Origin: Holophagales bacterium
GTDB lineage: Bacteria > Acidobacteriota > Thermoanaerobaculia > Multivoradales > Multivoraceae
Length of the DNA: 64,000 nt
Direction: 5' to 3'
Assembly (NCBI GenBank): GCA_009836625.1
Contig: VXVC01000001.1
Coordinates: forward strand, 62,001 to 126,000
This document shows, piece after piece, positions 24,707 to 34,321 of the stretch. The first letter of the stretch is position 1; each line of letters starts with the position of its first letter. A program made the position numbers and the translations under genes. The notes under the pieces were generated by a model, which searched no databases, was not told the origin of the DNA, and saw nothing but the letters and a program-made list of their open reading frames with translations.

Positions 24707-26179
24707 GTGTGGTGGGCGTTCTGTTTCGACGAGCGCCCCGGGTTGCTGGTTCCGGTCGCCGCGACAGTACCGCTCCTGTTGATCGTGGCGATGGTGCGGA
24801 AACCTGGTAGGCGTCTATGGCTTGGCTGGCTTCATGGCACGGTGGCCTGGCTGGTGGCGGTGCCGTGGATTGCGAGCACGCTCACCCTCTATGGCGGTCT
24901 GCCGAGTGTCGCGTCTGCCTCGCTCTTGACCCTTCTGGCCCTCTACCTGGGCCTCTATCACGGTCTGTTCTGTTGGCTTGCCGGTCCCGCTCTTGCCCGG
25001 CGGGATGTTCTCTCCTTGCTTCTTGTTCCCTCCGTTTGGGTCAGTCTGGAGTGGGTGCGCGGTCTCGGGCCGTCCGGTTTCCCCTGGAACCTGCTCGGTT
25101 ATGCCTGGGTCGATGTTCCGGGAGCCCTGGATGTCACCCGCTGGGTTGGCAGCTACGGTCTTTCCGGCCTCGTCGTGGCCTTCGGTCTCGCTTTGCTGGG
25201 GCTCGCCGACGGAAAGACCCGGCGGTTTGCGGCTGTCGCGGTCGCCGTCGTTGTTGCGCTCCTGGGGGTGGCGCGGTGGACCAACCCCGACTGGCCGCAG
25301 CGCGCGGCCTCCCCGTTGGAGGTGCGGCTGCAGCAGCCGAACATCCACATGGAGACGGTCGAGATGCAGCAGGAGTCCGCGGGCGTGCGGCTTACCCGCA
25401 TTCAGACCAACTACCAGTCGCTTTTCACTTTCAGCAGGCTGAGCTGTGAACCCGGCACCCTCGTCGTCTGGCCGGAGAGCGCGGGTTGGCCCTACGAACT
25501 GGAGCGTGACGCCGCGTTCGCCCGAGATGTCGAAGACCTCGTTACCGGCGGATGCTCGCTTCTCTTCAACAGCACCCGCCGGTTCAGATCCGGCGACGAA
25601 GAGGGCGCCTACAACTCCGCCTATCTGCTGACCCCGTCGGAGGGCGCCGCCGAGCGCCAGATATACGACAAGATGCATCTCGTGCCGTTTGGCGAGTACG
25701 TGCCGCTTGGCCGTCTTCTGCCGCGATTGCGCCAGCTTGCACGGAACACGGGCAGCTACTCACCGGGCAACGAAGTCCGTCTGCTTGATCACGGTGACGT
25801 CCGGCTCGGCGTCTCGATCTGCTTCGAGATCGTCTTTCCGGCGCAGGTCGCGGCGCGCGTACGGCGCGGAGCTTCCGTGCTGGTCACGATGACGAACGAC
25901 TCCTGGTACGGCCGTACGTGGGCGCCTTACCAGCACTTGCGCCCGGCCCGTTTCCGGGCGGCCGAGAACAGCCGGCCCCTGATCCGCGCGGCGATTACGG
26001 GCATCTCGGCGGTGATCAACCACCGGGGCGAGACCGAGATGACCGCGCCGATCGATGAGGTCTACGGCCTGGACACACCGGTTTTTCCGCTCGACAGGAT
26101 GACCCTGTTCACCCGGGCGCCACTGCTCGTGCCTCTGCTTTGCGTGGCCCTTGCCGGCTTTGCCATACTGCGCCGATGA
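24707..26179 (+). CDS. lnt: Apolipoprotein N-acyltransferase (start uncertain)
   Basis: Last enzyme of lipoprotein maturation, adding the third acyl chain in the inner membrane. Polytopic N-terminal half, then a nitrilase-like domain with the catalytic triad contexts VVWPESAGWPYE (Glu), YDKMHLVPFGEYVP (Lys) and GVSICFEIVFP (Cys). GTG 24707 gives 490 residues but falls inside what looks like the first membrane helix (SLWFQLGLSLGGGVWW). The frame is open back through the SPOR gene with no ATG, GTG or TTG nearby; a CTG at 24596 overlapping the SPOR stop is the only obvious candidate. The stop overlaps prfB (ATGA). Confidence 0.9.
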   Translation: MWWAFCFDERPGLLVPVAATVPLLLIVAMVRKPGRRLWLGWLHGTVAWLVAVPWIASTLTLYGGLPSVASASLLTLLALYLGLYHGLFCWLAGPALARRDVLSLLLVPSVWVSLEWVRGLGPSGFPWNLLGYAWVDVPGALDVTRWVGSYGLSGLVVAFGLALLGLADGKTRRFAAVAVAVVVALLGVARWTNPDWPQRAASPLEVRLQQPNIHMETVEMQQESAGVRLTRIQTNYQSLFTFSRLSCEPGTLVVWPESAGWPYELERDAAFARDVEDLVTGGCSLLFNSTRRFRSGDEEGAYNSAYLLTPSEGAAERQIYDKMHLVPFGEYVPLGRLLPRLRQLARNTGSYSPGNEVRLLDHGDVRLGVSICFEIVFPAQVAARVRRGASVLVTMTNDSWYGRTWAPYQHLRPARFRAAENSRPLIRAAITGISAVINHRGETEMTAPIDEVYGLDTPVFPLDRMTLFTRAPLLVPLLCVALAGFAILRR

Positions 26180-27301
26180 TTGCGGCCGACGCGAACCGCT
26201 CGCTCTCCGATCTGAGGATCCGTCTGGACGGCCTGCGGAGGTATCTTTGACCCGGCGGAGCTCGAGGAACAGCTAGCGGCGCTCGATCACGAGATGCAGC
26301 AGCCCGGCTTCTGGGACGAGCCGAGGAAGAGCGCGCCGCTGCTGCGCCGTCGCCGCGCTCTCGAACGCCGGCGGACGACCCTGGAACGGCTGAACGCGGA
26401 CCGGGACGAGATCGAGGCCTGGCTCGAACTGCTGGCCGAGGATGCCCTGGAGGCCGAGGACGACGCCGAGCTCGGTTCCTTCATCGACCGGGTCGGGCGC
26501 GAGTCGGCGGCGCTCGACCTGGAACTCAAGCTCTCGGGGGAGGACGACGACCGCAGCGCCCTGCTCGCCATCCATCCCGGGGAGGGGGGAACGGACTCCC
26601 AGGACTGGGCGGAGATCCTCCTGCGGATGTACCTGCGATGGGCCGAGCAGAGCGGTTTCGACGTCACGCTGCTGGAACGACTCGACGGTGAAGAAGCGGG
26701 GCTCAAGAGCGCGACCGTGGCGGTTCGGGGCGAGTACGCCTTCGGCCGTCTGCGAGGGGAAAGCGGCGTTCACCGACTGGTGCGCATCTCGCCCTTCGAC
26801 GCGGCCAAGCGGCGCCACACCTCGTTCGCTTCCGTCTACGCGTACCCCGAGGTCGAAGACGACATCGACATCGAGGTCGAGGACAAGGACATCCGGATCG
26901 ACACCTTCCGGTCGTCCGGGGCCGGCGGTCAGCATGTGAACGTGACGGACTCCGCGGTGCGGATCACGCACATGCCCACCGGCATCGTGGTCAGTTGCCA
27001 GAACGAGCGCAGCCAGATCAAGAACCGGTCGATGGCGATGAAGATCCTGAAGGCGAGGCTCTACGACAGGGAAGTGCAGAAGCGGCGCGAGGAGCAGGCG
27101 GAGCGCGAGGGTCAGAAGATGGAGATCGGCTTCGGGTCCCAGATCCGCAGCTACGTGCTGCACCCGTACCGCATGGTCAAGGATCACCGGACCAGGCTCG
27201 AGGTGTCGGCGGTCGAGCGGGTACTCGACGGCGACCTCGATCCGTTCATCGACGCCTGGTTGGGCCACCAACTCGAAGCTCCCGATGGCGGCCCGGCCTA
27301 G
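26176..27301 (+). CDS. prfB: Peptide chain release factor 2, with programmed +1 frameshift
   Basis: Terminates translation at UGA and UAA. A first reading frame from ATG 26176 encodes 24 residues ending RRYL and stops at TGA 26248-26250; continuing in the +1 frame from GAC 26249 gives DPAELEEQ and the rest of the protein, 374 residues in all. The recognition motif SPF (in ISPFDAAKRRH) and the catalytic GGQ (SSGAGGQHVNVTDSAVR) are present. The frameshift makes RF2 levels self-regulating. The ATG overlaps the lnt stop; the 3' end overlaps the next gene by 17 bp. Confidence 0.96.
26237..26251 (+). promoter_or_regulatory. RF2 +1 recoding site
   Basis: GGAGG (26237-26241), 3 nt, then CTT-TGA-C (26245-26251). 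This is the classical prfB recoding signal: an internal Shine-Dalgarno close to the slippery CTT codon in front of an in-frame TGA, with the same spacing as in Escherichia coli. When RF2 is scarce the ribosome slips forward one base. Confidence 0.95.
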
Positions 27302-28919
27302 CGTCCCCGCGGTCGACTTCGTGTCGCCGCTGCCTCCGGTCAGGTCAGGGATCGCGGACTACAGCGTCGACCTGCTCGACGAACTGGCACCCCTGTGCGA
27401 CCTGCGCCTGATCCGCCTGCCGGGCCAGGAGGTCGCGTCCCAGGTCATGGACCGCTATCGGGTGGTCGACGCCGCGGCCTTGGACCCGGGTGGACGATTG
27501 CCCTTCTACCAGATGGGCAACAACGTCTACCACGAGGGCGTCCGCCGGCTGGCCCTGGACTTCCCGGGAGTCGTGACCGTGCACGACCTGCGCCTGCACC
27601 ACCTGCTGGTCGAGTCGACCCTGGCTTCCGGCGACCTCGACGCCTACGTCAGCGGCCTCGGCGAGGAGCACGGCTGGGAGGGCGCCGCCGCGGCGCTGTC
27701 GATCCGTTGGGGCGGCCACGGCCGGGCACGGCTGTTCGAGATGCCGGCGCACCGGTCCCTGCTGCTCCGGCAACGCGGCCTCCTGACCCACAGCAACTGG
27801 GGTCTCCGGTTCCTGGAGGAGGAGCTTGGGGAATGGGCCGATGGCTGGCTGCCGCCGATGCGCCGGGTGCCAATGCCCATGCCGACGCCCGACCTCCCAG
27901 ACGCCGAGCAGGCGGCGGCCTTTCGGGAGGGAGCCGGCGTTCCCCGGTCGGCCGTGCTGATCGGCTCCTTCGGCTTCCAGACTCCGATCAAGCGCACGGA
28001 CGTGCTGCTGCGCATTCTCGCCGAGCCGGGGATGGAGCAGGTGCATGCGCTGGTCGTAGGAGATGTCGCGCCGGAGCTCGATCTCGGCACCCTGGCAGGA
28101 GAACTGGGGGTCCAGGACCGGGTCACGTTGACCGGCTTCCTCGACCCGGCCGCTTTCCCGACCGCGATCTCCGCCTGCGATCTGTGCCTCAACCTGCGCT
28201 ACCCGAGCGCGGGCGAAACCTCGGCCTCGCTTCTGCGCATCCTCGCTCTGGGCCGGGCTGCCGTGGTCTCCGACTATGCCCAGTTTGTTGAACTGCCGGA
28301 CGACATCGTGATCAAGGCCCCTCTCAAGGACGATCCGGACGTGGAGGCCGGCGCGCTCGCCGGCTTGCTGCGGGGTCTTCTCACCGCGCCGGACCGGCTT
28401 GCGGGGATGGGCGCCGCGGCGCGAGCCTTCATCGAGCGCGAGCATCGGCCGGCGTCGGCGGCCCGGGCGGTCTTCGAGGCCCTGGACGAGTGGTCGCGCC
28501 TGCCGGTCGGGAAGCCGCCGGCACTTCGGCCGCCGCGTCCTCGGGCCCCCACCTCGTTGACCTGGGGGTGGCTGCCGGGGCGGATCGACGTCGAAGGCTG
28601 CGACCCGCCCTGGCCGGGTGGTGAGCGCCGTTCGATCGTACTCGTCGTCTCGAACACGGGCTTCGCGACCTGGCTCTCTGGCCGGAACCAGGACGGCGGC
28701 GTGGTGCTGGAGCCCCAGCTCTGGAGCGGTGGCCGGGACCTGTTTCGGGGCAGGCCGTGGATTCCGCTGCCGCGGGACCTGCCGCCGGGCGACACATGCC
28801 GGATCTCCCTCAGGCTCCGGCGACCGATCGGCCGGGCGCGGCTCCGGTTCGAGCCGCACCTCTTCGGCGGTGGTTCGATGACGCTCTGCGGCGCAACGGC
28901 TTTCGACCGCGAGTTGTGA
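27285..28919 (+). CDS. Glycosyltransferase family 4-type protein with extra C-terminal domain
   Basis: A 544-residue soluble protein. Residues ~1-400 have a GT-B glycosyltransferase look: N-terminal VDFVSPLPPVRSGIADYS, GVVTVHDLRLHHLL near 97, then a nucleotide-sugar half with SFGFQTPIKRTDVLLRIL near 230, LGVQDRVTLTGFL near 275 and the ASLLRILALGRAAVVSDY region. The last ~130 residues form a separate, probably beta-rich domain with no recognised family. It overlaps prfB by 17 bp and the following membrane-protein gene by 4 bp. Donor and acceptor are unknown. Confidence 0.85.
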   Translation: MAARPSVPAVDFVSPLPPVRSGIADYSVDLLDELAPLCDLRLIRLPGQEVASQVMDRYRVVDAAALDPGGRLPFYQMGNNVYHEGVRRLALDFPGVVTVHDLRLHHLLVESTLASGDLDAYVSGLGEEHGWEGAAAALSIRWGGHGRARLFEMPAHRSLLLRQRGLLTHSNWGLRFLEEELGEWADGWLPPMRRVPMPMPTPDLPDAEQAAAFREGAGVPRSAVLIGSFGFQTPIKRTDVLLRILAEPGMEQVHALVVGDVAPELDLGTLAGELGVQDRVTLTGFLDPAAFPTAISACDLCLNLRYPSAGETSASLLRILALGRAAVVSDYAQFVELPDDIVIKAPLKDDPDVEAGALAGLLRGLLTAPDRLAGMGAAARAFIEREHRPASAARAVFEALDEWSRLPVGKPPALRPPRPRAPTSLTWGWLPGRIDVEGCDPPWPGGERRSIVLVVSNTGFATWLSGRNQDGGVVLEPQLWSGGRDLFRGRPWIPLPRDLPPGDTCRISLRLRRPIGRARLRFEPHLFGGGSMTLCGATAFDREL

Positions 28920-30631
28920 TCCACGGCACGGTCGCGCGGCGGTGGTCCTGGATCCTGCTCGCCGGGCTGCTGCTCGCCCTGTTCGCGGTGACCGTGCGGT
29001 CGGATGCCGTCGTTGCCGGCGAGCGCGAAACCACATTCCGGATGGCGGCGTTGAGCCTGGCCTGGGATGGCGACCTGACCTACCGTCGCGCGGACTACGA
29101 CCGCTATGTCCGGCTCTTCGGGGCAGAGCCCGAGGCGATCGCTCTGGAAAGCAGCACAGGCGGCGCCCGGATCGGTTTCGCGCGGCCGCCGGCGTACATG
29201 GTGGTGGCGGCGCCCTTCGTCCGCATCTCTCCCCGGCGGGGTCCGGCGCTGCTGAACTGGCTGCTGCTGGTGGTTGCGGCGGCCGGCTCGGCCCTGGTGC
29301 TCGAGCGTCGCGTCGGTCCCTGGGCGCCGGTCTGGATCGCCTTGTTCGTCGCCGGCACGACCGCCTTCACGCTGTTGCCGTTGCCGTCGCCGGGGATGTT
29401 CCGCCTCGCGACGTCGGCTCTGGCATGGGCGCTCGTCGTTCACGTGATGGGAGGTCGGCGATCGCCTAGAGGCGAAGCGCTCCGCTGGTCTCTCGTCGGC
29501 TTCCTGCTCACCCTGGCCACGGTCGCTTCGGCTGACGGTCTGAGCCTGTTGCCGGCCCTCGGGGCGGCAGCCTGGCTCGCCCTGCGGAATCCGCGCCGGG
29601 GGACTGCCTTCCTCGCCCTCGCGGTGGCGGCGGTGCTGACCGCCGGAGCGTCGCTTGGGGTCTCGGCACTGGCACGCGGCGGCTTCACGGCGGTGGAGCG
29701 AGCGGTCTTCGATCCTTCGACCGGCTTCCCGGCCGTCGACTTCGAAGCGGAGGAGTGGCGCTCCGACCCGACATCCGCGCAAACACTGCCGGTCCGTCCC
29801 GCGCTGGATCTCGAACCCCTGCTCCATGCGATCGGCGGCCGAACGATCGGGATCGTTCCGTACTGCGCGCCACTGGTGTGGGCGGCGCTCTGGGGCCTGT
29901 TCGCCGCTGGTTGGCGACGGGCACTCCTGCTTGGCGCGTTCGCGTCGGTCGCCGCGCGCGTCGTCTTCTTCCCGTTCGACCTCGGCGACGAGTCAGCGCT
30001 TGTCGGCCCCGGCGGCATCGGCGCCGTGCTGCCGATGTTCTGGTTCCTCGCCGGCCGGCTGGGCCCGGCGCGGCTTGCCGCGGTGGCGGCATCCTCGGCG
30101 CTCTTCCTGTACCCGCTCTGGCTGCGGCCCGGCGCGGCGTACGGGCCACAGCCTTTGCCCGAGGGCGCCTTGCACCGCTTCCTGCCGGCCGAGACCGGCC
30201 AGCGTCCGCGAGCCGGAGAACCGGCGGACCTGTTCGCCGGTGACGTGTGGCTGCGGCCGGTCGCGGGCAGGGTCACGCCGTTCGGCGAGTCGGGGATCCT
30301 GGTCGAAGGGGGGTCGGCGGAGTTTCTGGTCGCGTGGGAACCGGACGCGCCCGGCAGCTTGGAAGTGGGCCGCGAAGTGCGGCGGTCGCGGCTCCGGATT
30401 CTCCTGGAGCAGGAGGACACGGCCCTGGAGGTCGTGGGCGGCGAAGTCGAGGAGCGCAGGCTCCTTCCGTCAGAGCGAACATCGGTGCGTCTGCTCCTCG
30501 ACGCCCCCGTAGCGCGTCACCGGATGTGGTGGTCGAGTCGGTCCGTCGACTTGTTTCGACTGGGTCTGACCCTGGACGGCGGCGAGGATCCGGCTGCGAA
30601 CCACGTGCTGGGGATAGGGTCGGTTCCGTGA
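28916..30631 (+). CDS. Multi-pass membrane protein, GT-C glycosyltransferase-like
   Basis: A 571-residue protein with an N-terminal membrane helix (SWILLAGLLLALFAVTV), an acidic first outside loop (LAWDGDLTYRRADYDRYVRL), about ten membrane segments up to residue ~410 and a C-terminal soluble beta domain. The layout resembles lipid-linked-sugar GT-C enzymes, in which the first loop carries catalytic acidic residues, but I see no firm family motif. GTG 28916 overlaps the glycosyltransferase stop (GTGA), and its own stop overlaps the next gene the same way, so the three are co-translated. Confidence 0.72.
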   Translation: MIHGTVARRWSWILLAGLLLALFAVTVRSDAVVAGERETTFRMAALSLAWDGDLTYRRADYDRYVRLFGAEPEAIALESSTGGARIGFARPPAYMVVAAPFVRISPRRGPALLNWLLLVVAAAGSALVLERRVGPWAPVWIALFVAGTTAFTLLPLPSPGMFRLATSALAWALVVHVMGGRRSPRGEALRWSLVGFLLTLATVASADGLSLLPALGAAAWLALRNPRRGTAFLALAVAAVLTAGASLGVSALARGGFTAVERAVFDPSTGFPAVDFEAEEWRSDPTSAQTLPVRPALDLEPLLHAIGGRTIGIVPYCAPLVWAALWGLFAAGWRRALLLGAFASVAARVVFFPFDLGDESALVGPGGIGAVLPMFWFLAGRLGPARLAAVAASSALFLYPLWLRPGAAYGPQPLPEGALHRFLPAETGQRPRAGEPADLFAGDVWLRPVAGRVTPFGESGILVEGGSAEFLVAWEPDAPGSLEVGREVRRSRLRILLEQEDTALEVVGGEVEERRLLPSERTSVRLLLDAPVARHRMWWSSRSVDLFRLGLTLDGGEDPAANHVLGIGSVP

Positions 30632-31206
30632 GCTGGATTCTCCAGGTTCAGCGTCGGCTCGAGTCTGCGAAGCGGCTACCCGCGGCGCCGGACGGCGAAG
30701 GCACCAGCGTCGCGGTCGTCGTGCCCCTGTACGTCGAGTCTGCGGAGCTCTGGACCTTGCTGCGGGAAGAACCGAACGAGTCGCCTCCGCTCAGCTTCCC
30801 GGCGGCAGCCTTCGAGGGTGACGACCCCTGGCCTACCGTGGCTCGCCTCGGCAGCGTCGGTCTCGGTGTCGACCCGTCGCGGATTCTCCGGCTCGGCGAG
30901 CTGGACGAGGTCGGCGGCAGCGGCGGCTTCCGGCTGCGGGCATGCGTGGTCGCGGTTCCGTCTCCCGAGGAGGATGGCAGCAACACGGAGGCGCCGGGCG
31001 TGCGGCTTCCGCTTTCGGCGCTCCGGCACCCCCGGCTGGTGGAGGAACGGACCTTCGAGATCGAGGGACAAGAGGTGCCGCTCGCCGTTTATCACCTCGG
31101 ACGGCACCGGTTGTGGGGGCCGGCCCTCGACGTGCTGCTCCAGCTTCTGGAGCTGCTGGAGGGCCCCGAAGCAGCGCGGGAGCCCCAGGCCGCCAGCCTG
31201 AACTGA
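30628..31206 (+). CDS. Degenerate Nudix-fold protein, probably not a hydrolase
   Basis: A 192-residue protein that aligns by eye with CoA-diphosphatase-type Nudix proteins: [20 protein letters not shown] (28-47), [12 protein letters not shown] (55-66), then [20 protein letters not shown] and [11 protein letters not shown]. Where the Nudix box should give RExxEExG it reads R73-L-G-S-V-G-L-G, so the metal-binding glutamates are gone; the usual FPGG is FPAA. GTG 30628 overlaps the membrane-protein stop (GTGA). It may serve as a binding or regulatory partner of the two upstream proteins; this is inference. Confidence 0.65.
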   Translation: MSWILQVQRRLESAKRLPAAPDGEGTSVAVVVPLYVESAELWTLLREEPNESPPLSFPAAAFEGDDPWPTVARLGSVGLGVDPSRILRLGELDEVGGSGGFRLRACVVAVPSPEEDGSNTEAPGVRLPLSALRHPRLVEERTFEIEGQEVPLAVYHLGRHRLWGPALDVLLQLLELLEGPEAAREPQAASLN

Positions 31207-31256
31207 CTAGAATGCGCCGGATCCGACCCGCCGGATCGCTGAACCAGGGGAGAACC

Positions 31257-32318
31257 ATGGCCGATATCGCGCGCATCGAAGAGCTTCTGGGCAGTGAGGC
31301 GGAGAGCCTCCTCGGACACGTTTGCACGGGAGTCCCGAAGGACTACCTGACGGTGCCGGGACCCGACATCGTCGACCGGGCGTTCGGGCCCTCCGACCGG
31401 AACAACCGCACTCTGGCGAGCCTGGAACGGCTGCTCGGGCATGGCCGCCTGGGTGGCACCGGCTACGTATCGATCCTGCCCGTGGACCAGGGAATCGAGC
31501 ACTCCGGCGCCGCCTCGTTCGCGCCGAACCCGATCTACTTCGATCCCGAGAACATCATCCGTCTGGCGATCGAGGGCGGCTGCAACGGCGTCGCCTCGAC
31601 GCTCGGCGTGCTCGGCAGCATCGGTCGCCGCTACGCGCACAGGATCCCGTTCATCGTCAAGATCAACCACAACGAGAGCCTGACCTATCCCCACACGTAC
31701 CACCAGGTCCTGTTCTCGCAGGTGGAGCAGGCATGGGATCTGGGCGCCACGGCGGTGGGCGCGACGGTGTACTTCGGCGCCGACGTCTGCCGCGAGGAAC
31801 TGGTCGAGATCGCCGAGTGCTTTCAGCAGGCCCACGAACTCGGCATGGCCTGCATTCTCTGGTGCTACCTCCGCAATAGCGCCTTCGTCGTGGACGGCGT
31901 CGACTACCACGACTCGGCGGACCTGACCGGGCAGGCGAACCACCTCGGCGTGACGATCGAGGCGGACATCGTCAAGCAGAAGCAGGCGACGAAGAACGGC
32001 GGCTACCCGGCGGTCGGCTTCGGCAAGACCCATGACCTCGTCTACAGCGACCTGGTGTCCGACCACCCCGTCGACCTGGTCCGCTGGCAGGTCGCGAACT
32101 GCTACATGGGCCGGATCGGGCTGATCAACTCCGGCGGTTCCTCAGGCGGCGCCGGGGACCTGGCGGCCGCGGTACGGACGGCGGTCATCAACCGCCGCGC
32201 CGGCGGCCAGGGACTGATCTCCGGCCGCAAGGCGTTCCAGCGGCCGATGGAGGAGGGGGTGGAACTCCTGAACCACATCCAGGACGTCTACCTCTGCGAC
32301 GACATCACGATCGCGTAG
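31257..32318 (+). CDS. fbaB: Fructose-bisphosphate aldolase, class I (FbaB/DhnA type)
   Basis: Reversible cleavage of fructose 1,6-bisphosphate through a Schiff base. The 353-residue product resembles E. coli FbaB, with [12 protein letters not shown] near residue 73, [13 protein letters not shown] near 108, Lys240 in [16 protein letters not shown] as the likely Schiff-base lysine, and [19 protein letters not shown] near 283. AGGGGAG lies 6 nt before ATG 31257. A TAGAAT at 31208-31213 may be a -10 element. Its 3' end overlaps the convergent patatin gene by 14 bp. Confidence 0.95.
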   Translation: MADIARIEELLGSEAESLLGHVCTGVPKDYLTVPGPDIVDRAFGPSDRNNRTLASLERLLGHGRLGGTGYVSILPVDQGIEHSGAASFAPNPIYFDPENIIRLAIEGGCNGVASTLGVLGSIGRRYAHRIPFIVKINHNESLTYPHTYHQVLFSQVEQAWDLGATAVGATVYFGADVCREELVEIAECFQQAHELGMACILWCYLRNSAFVVDGVDYHDSADLTGQANHLGVTIEADIVKQKQATKNGGYPAVGFGKTHDLVYSDLVSDHPVDLVRWQVANCYMGRIGLINSGGSSGGAGDLAAAVRTAVINRRAGGQGLISGRKAFQRPMEEGVELLNHIQDVYLCDDITIA

Positions 32319-33456
32319 CGGCCCCGCCCAGCAGGGCCGCGATCTCGCCGTGGCGTGCTTCAGCGTCCCTTTCGCCGACCTGGATCAGAGCCCGGATGTA
32401 GTCGGGCTGGAACATCAGGAGACTGAGCAGATCCGGGCTCTTCGTGTCGCGGGTGCCGAGGCCGCGGGTCATGAAGCGGAACGCTTTGGGCAGCCGGGGC
32501 TCGAACCGGCTGGCGAGCCGTCCCAGGTCCTCGGAGGGCCGCAGCAGCACCAGGTCGACGAGGCGGAGCGGGCCTCGTTCCGACTCCGGCATTCGGGCCA
32601 GCAGGCCGTTGACGAGTTCCATCCGGTTCGCGTCCTGGTCGAGCTGATCCAGGAAGACCGCGTTCAGGAGCACGCCCGCGAACTGGGCCGGCGGCGGGTA
32701 GGCGGCGGCTGCCGCCCTCGGCGCCAGGGGCTCGTGGCGCGTGGACACCGCGATCAGGCGATCGCAGCCGAGGTGCAGGGCCGGCGAGAGCGGTGAGGTC
32801 AGACGGACGCCGCCATCGCCGTGCCAGGCGTCGCCGATCCGCACCGCCGGAAAGATCAGCGGCAGCGAGGCGGAGGCGAGGACGTGGTCGAGCGTCAGCA
32901 GCGCTCGCTCCGAGCGGCGTTTCGGCCGTTCCCAGGTCTCGATGTCGCGGCCCTGAACCCAGGTCACGGTCTGTCCCGTCGACCACTCGACGGTCGTTAC
33001 GGCGACCGCGTCCAGCCGGCCGCGCGCCAGGTTCTTGGCGATTCCCGGCAGGACGCGGCCGTTCGCTGCCTCGACGCCGAGGACGTTCGCGAGGTGATTG
33101 CCGAGCGGTGAGGTGTCGACCAGGCCGCGGACCTGAGGCCGGTAGCGCAGTCCGCCCGAAGCCAGGTTCAGCAGCCAGCGGAGGACCATCTTCCCCAACG
33201 ACCAGCCGTCGTCCCGGAACACGTGATCGGGCGTCAGATCGAGCCAGGTGCGCATGAGCTCCTCGGTCGCCTCCTCGGCGCTTCCCGTGTGCGAGGCGAG
33301 GAAGGAAGCGTTGATCGCGCCGGCCGAAACGCCAGTCAGCACGTCGAAGTGGAACTCCGGAAGCCGCTTCGCCAGGTGCCGGACCAGCCCGACCTGGTAG
33401 GCCGCCCGCGCCCCGCCGCCGGTGAGGACGAGGCCGATTCGGGGCCTGTTCGACAT
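32305..33456 (-). CDS. Patatin-like phospholipase
   Basis: A 383-residue lipid acyl hydrolase of the bacterial patatin family. It has the oxyanion loop [16 protein letters not shown] near residue 8, the nucleophile elbow GVSAG (serine near residue 45) and the catalytic Asp in [18 protein letters not shown] 33456 gives a start right before the conserved first strand; the frame runs further upstream but without similarity. No signal peptide, so cytoplasmic or membrane-associated. Convergent 14-bp overlap with fbaB. Confidence 0.92.
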   Translation of the reverse strand: MSNRPRIGLVLTGGGARAAYQVGLVRHLAKRLPEFHFDVLTGVSAGAINASFLASHTGSAEEATEELMRTWLDLTPDHVFRDDGWSLGKMVLRWLLNLASGGLRYRPQVRGLVDTSPLGNHLANVLGVEAANGRVLPGIAKNLARGRLDAVAVTTVEWSTGQTVTWVQGRDIETWERPKRRSERALLTLDHVLASASLPLIFPAVRIGDAWHGDGGVRLTSPLSPALHLGCDRLIAVSTRHEPLAPRAAAAAYPPPAQFAGVLLNAVFLDQLDQDANRMELVNGLLARMPESERGPLRLVDLVLLRPSEDLGRLASRFEPRLPKAFRFMTRGLGTRDTKSPDLLSLLMFQPDYIRALIQVGERDAEARHGEIAALLGGAATRS

Positions 33457-33548
33457 CTCTGGAACACTAGTTTCATGTACAGGACACCGCAACGTGGGCG
33501 AGAATGAGCCGTGGTGGAAGTCCTGCACGGCGTATGAGGACGCAGCGT

Positions 33549-34316
33549 ATGGAACTGGGCAACGGTGCAACGATCCGCTCCGTCTATCTCGGGCGAGTGA
33601 GCTATGAGGCCGGCGTCGAGCTGCAGCACCGGCTCCGGCAGCAGCTTCTGGACGGCGAACCCGGTGCCTCGGATACGTTGCTCCTGCTCGAGCATCCGCC
33701 GACCTACACGGTCGGCAGGAACTGCGACCGGAGCGATGTCCTGGCGGAACCCGACTGGCTCCGCCAGCGGGGAATCGCGGTCGCCGAGTGCGACCGCGGT
33801 GGGCGCGCGACCTACCATGGCCCGGGACAACTCGTCGGCTACCCGGTCATCGATCTGAGGGCGGAGCGCCGGAACGTCCGCGGCTATGTCCGGGACCTGC
33901 AGGAGGTCCTGGTCCGCACGTTGGCGACGTTCGGCGTCGCCGCGGTGGGCGGCGAGGAGCGGGAGCGGATCGGCGTGTGGGTCGATCGCCGGAAGATCGC
34001 TTCGATCGGCATTCATCTCCGGCGCTGGGTCACCACGCATGGCTTTGCGCTCAATGTCTGCACCGACCTGGACGACTTCGCCGGCATCCTCTCCTGTGGT
34101 TTCGATGCCGGTGTGATGACTTCGATCGAGGAGCTCACCGGTCGGCGGCCTGGTCTGCAAGACGTCGCCGGGTGCTGCGCGGAGAACTTCGCGCGTGTCT
34201 TCGAGCGCCGTCTGGTCTCCGTGGAGCCGGCCGGGATCGGCTTCGGGACGGCGTTGCGCACCGGTAGGATCCGGAGCGATACGCGGCCGCTCGAGAGTCG
34301 GTCGCCCGAGTTGTAA
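33549..34316 (+). CDS. lipB: Octanoyl-[acyl-carrier-protein]:protein N-octanoyltransferase
   Basis: Transfers octanoate from ACP to lipoyl domains. From ATG 33549 the product is 255 residues with LLLLEHPPTYTVGR near 44, RGGRATYHGPGQLVGYPVID near 83, the catalytic Lys149 (DRRKIASIGIH) and Cys183 (LSCGFDAGVMTSI), matching the Lys/Cys dyad of LipB. Upstream in-frame ATGs (33534) are possible. It lies 5 bp before lipA, so octanoylation and sulphur insertion are co-encoded. Confidence 0.95.
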   Translation: MELGNGATIRSVYLGRVSYEAGVELQHRLRQQLLDGEPGASDTLLLLEHPPTYTVGRNCDRSDVLAEPDWLRQRGIAVAECDRGGRATYHGPGQLVGYPVIDLRAERRNVRGYVRDLQEVLVRTLATFGVAAVGGEERERIGVWVDRRKIASIGIHLRRWVTTHGFALNVCTDLDDFAGILSCGFDAGVMTSIEELTGRRPGLQDVAGCCAENFARVFERRLVSVEPAGIGFGTALRTGRIRSDTRPLESRSPEL

Positions 34317-34321
34317 CGCGC

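Noticed and set aside
26294-27301. prfB as an ordinary gene starting at 26294
   Set aside because: It would lose conserved N-terminal residues; the upstream recoding site explains the missing start.
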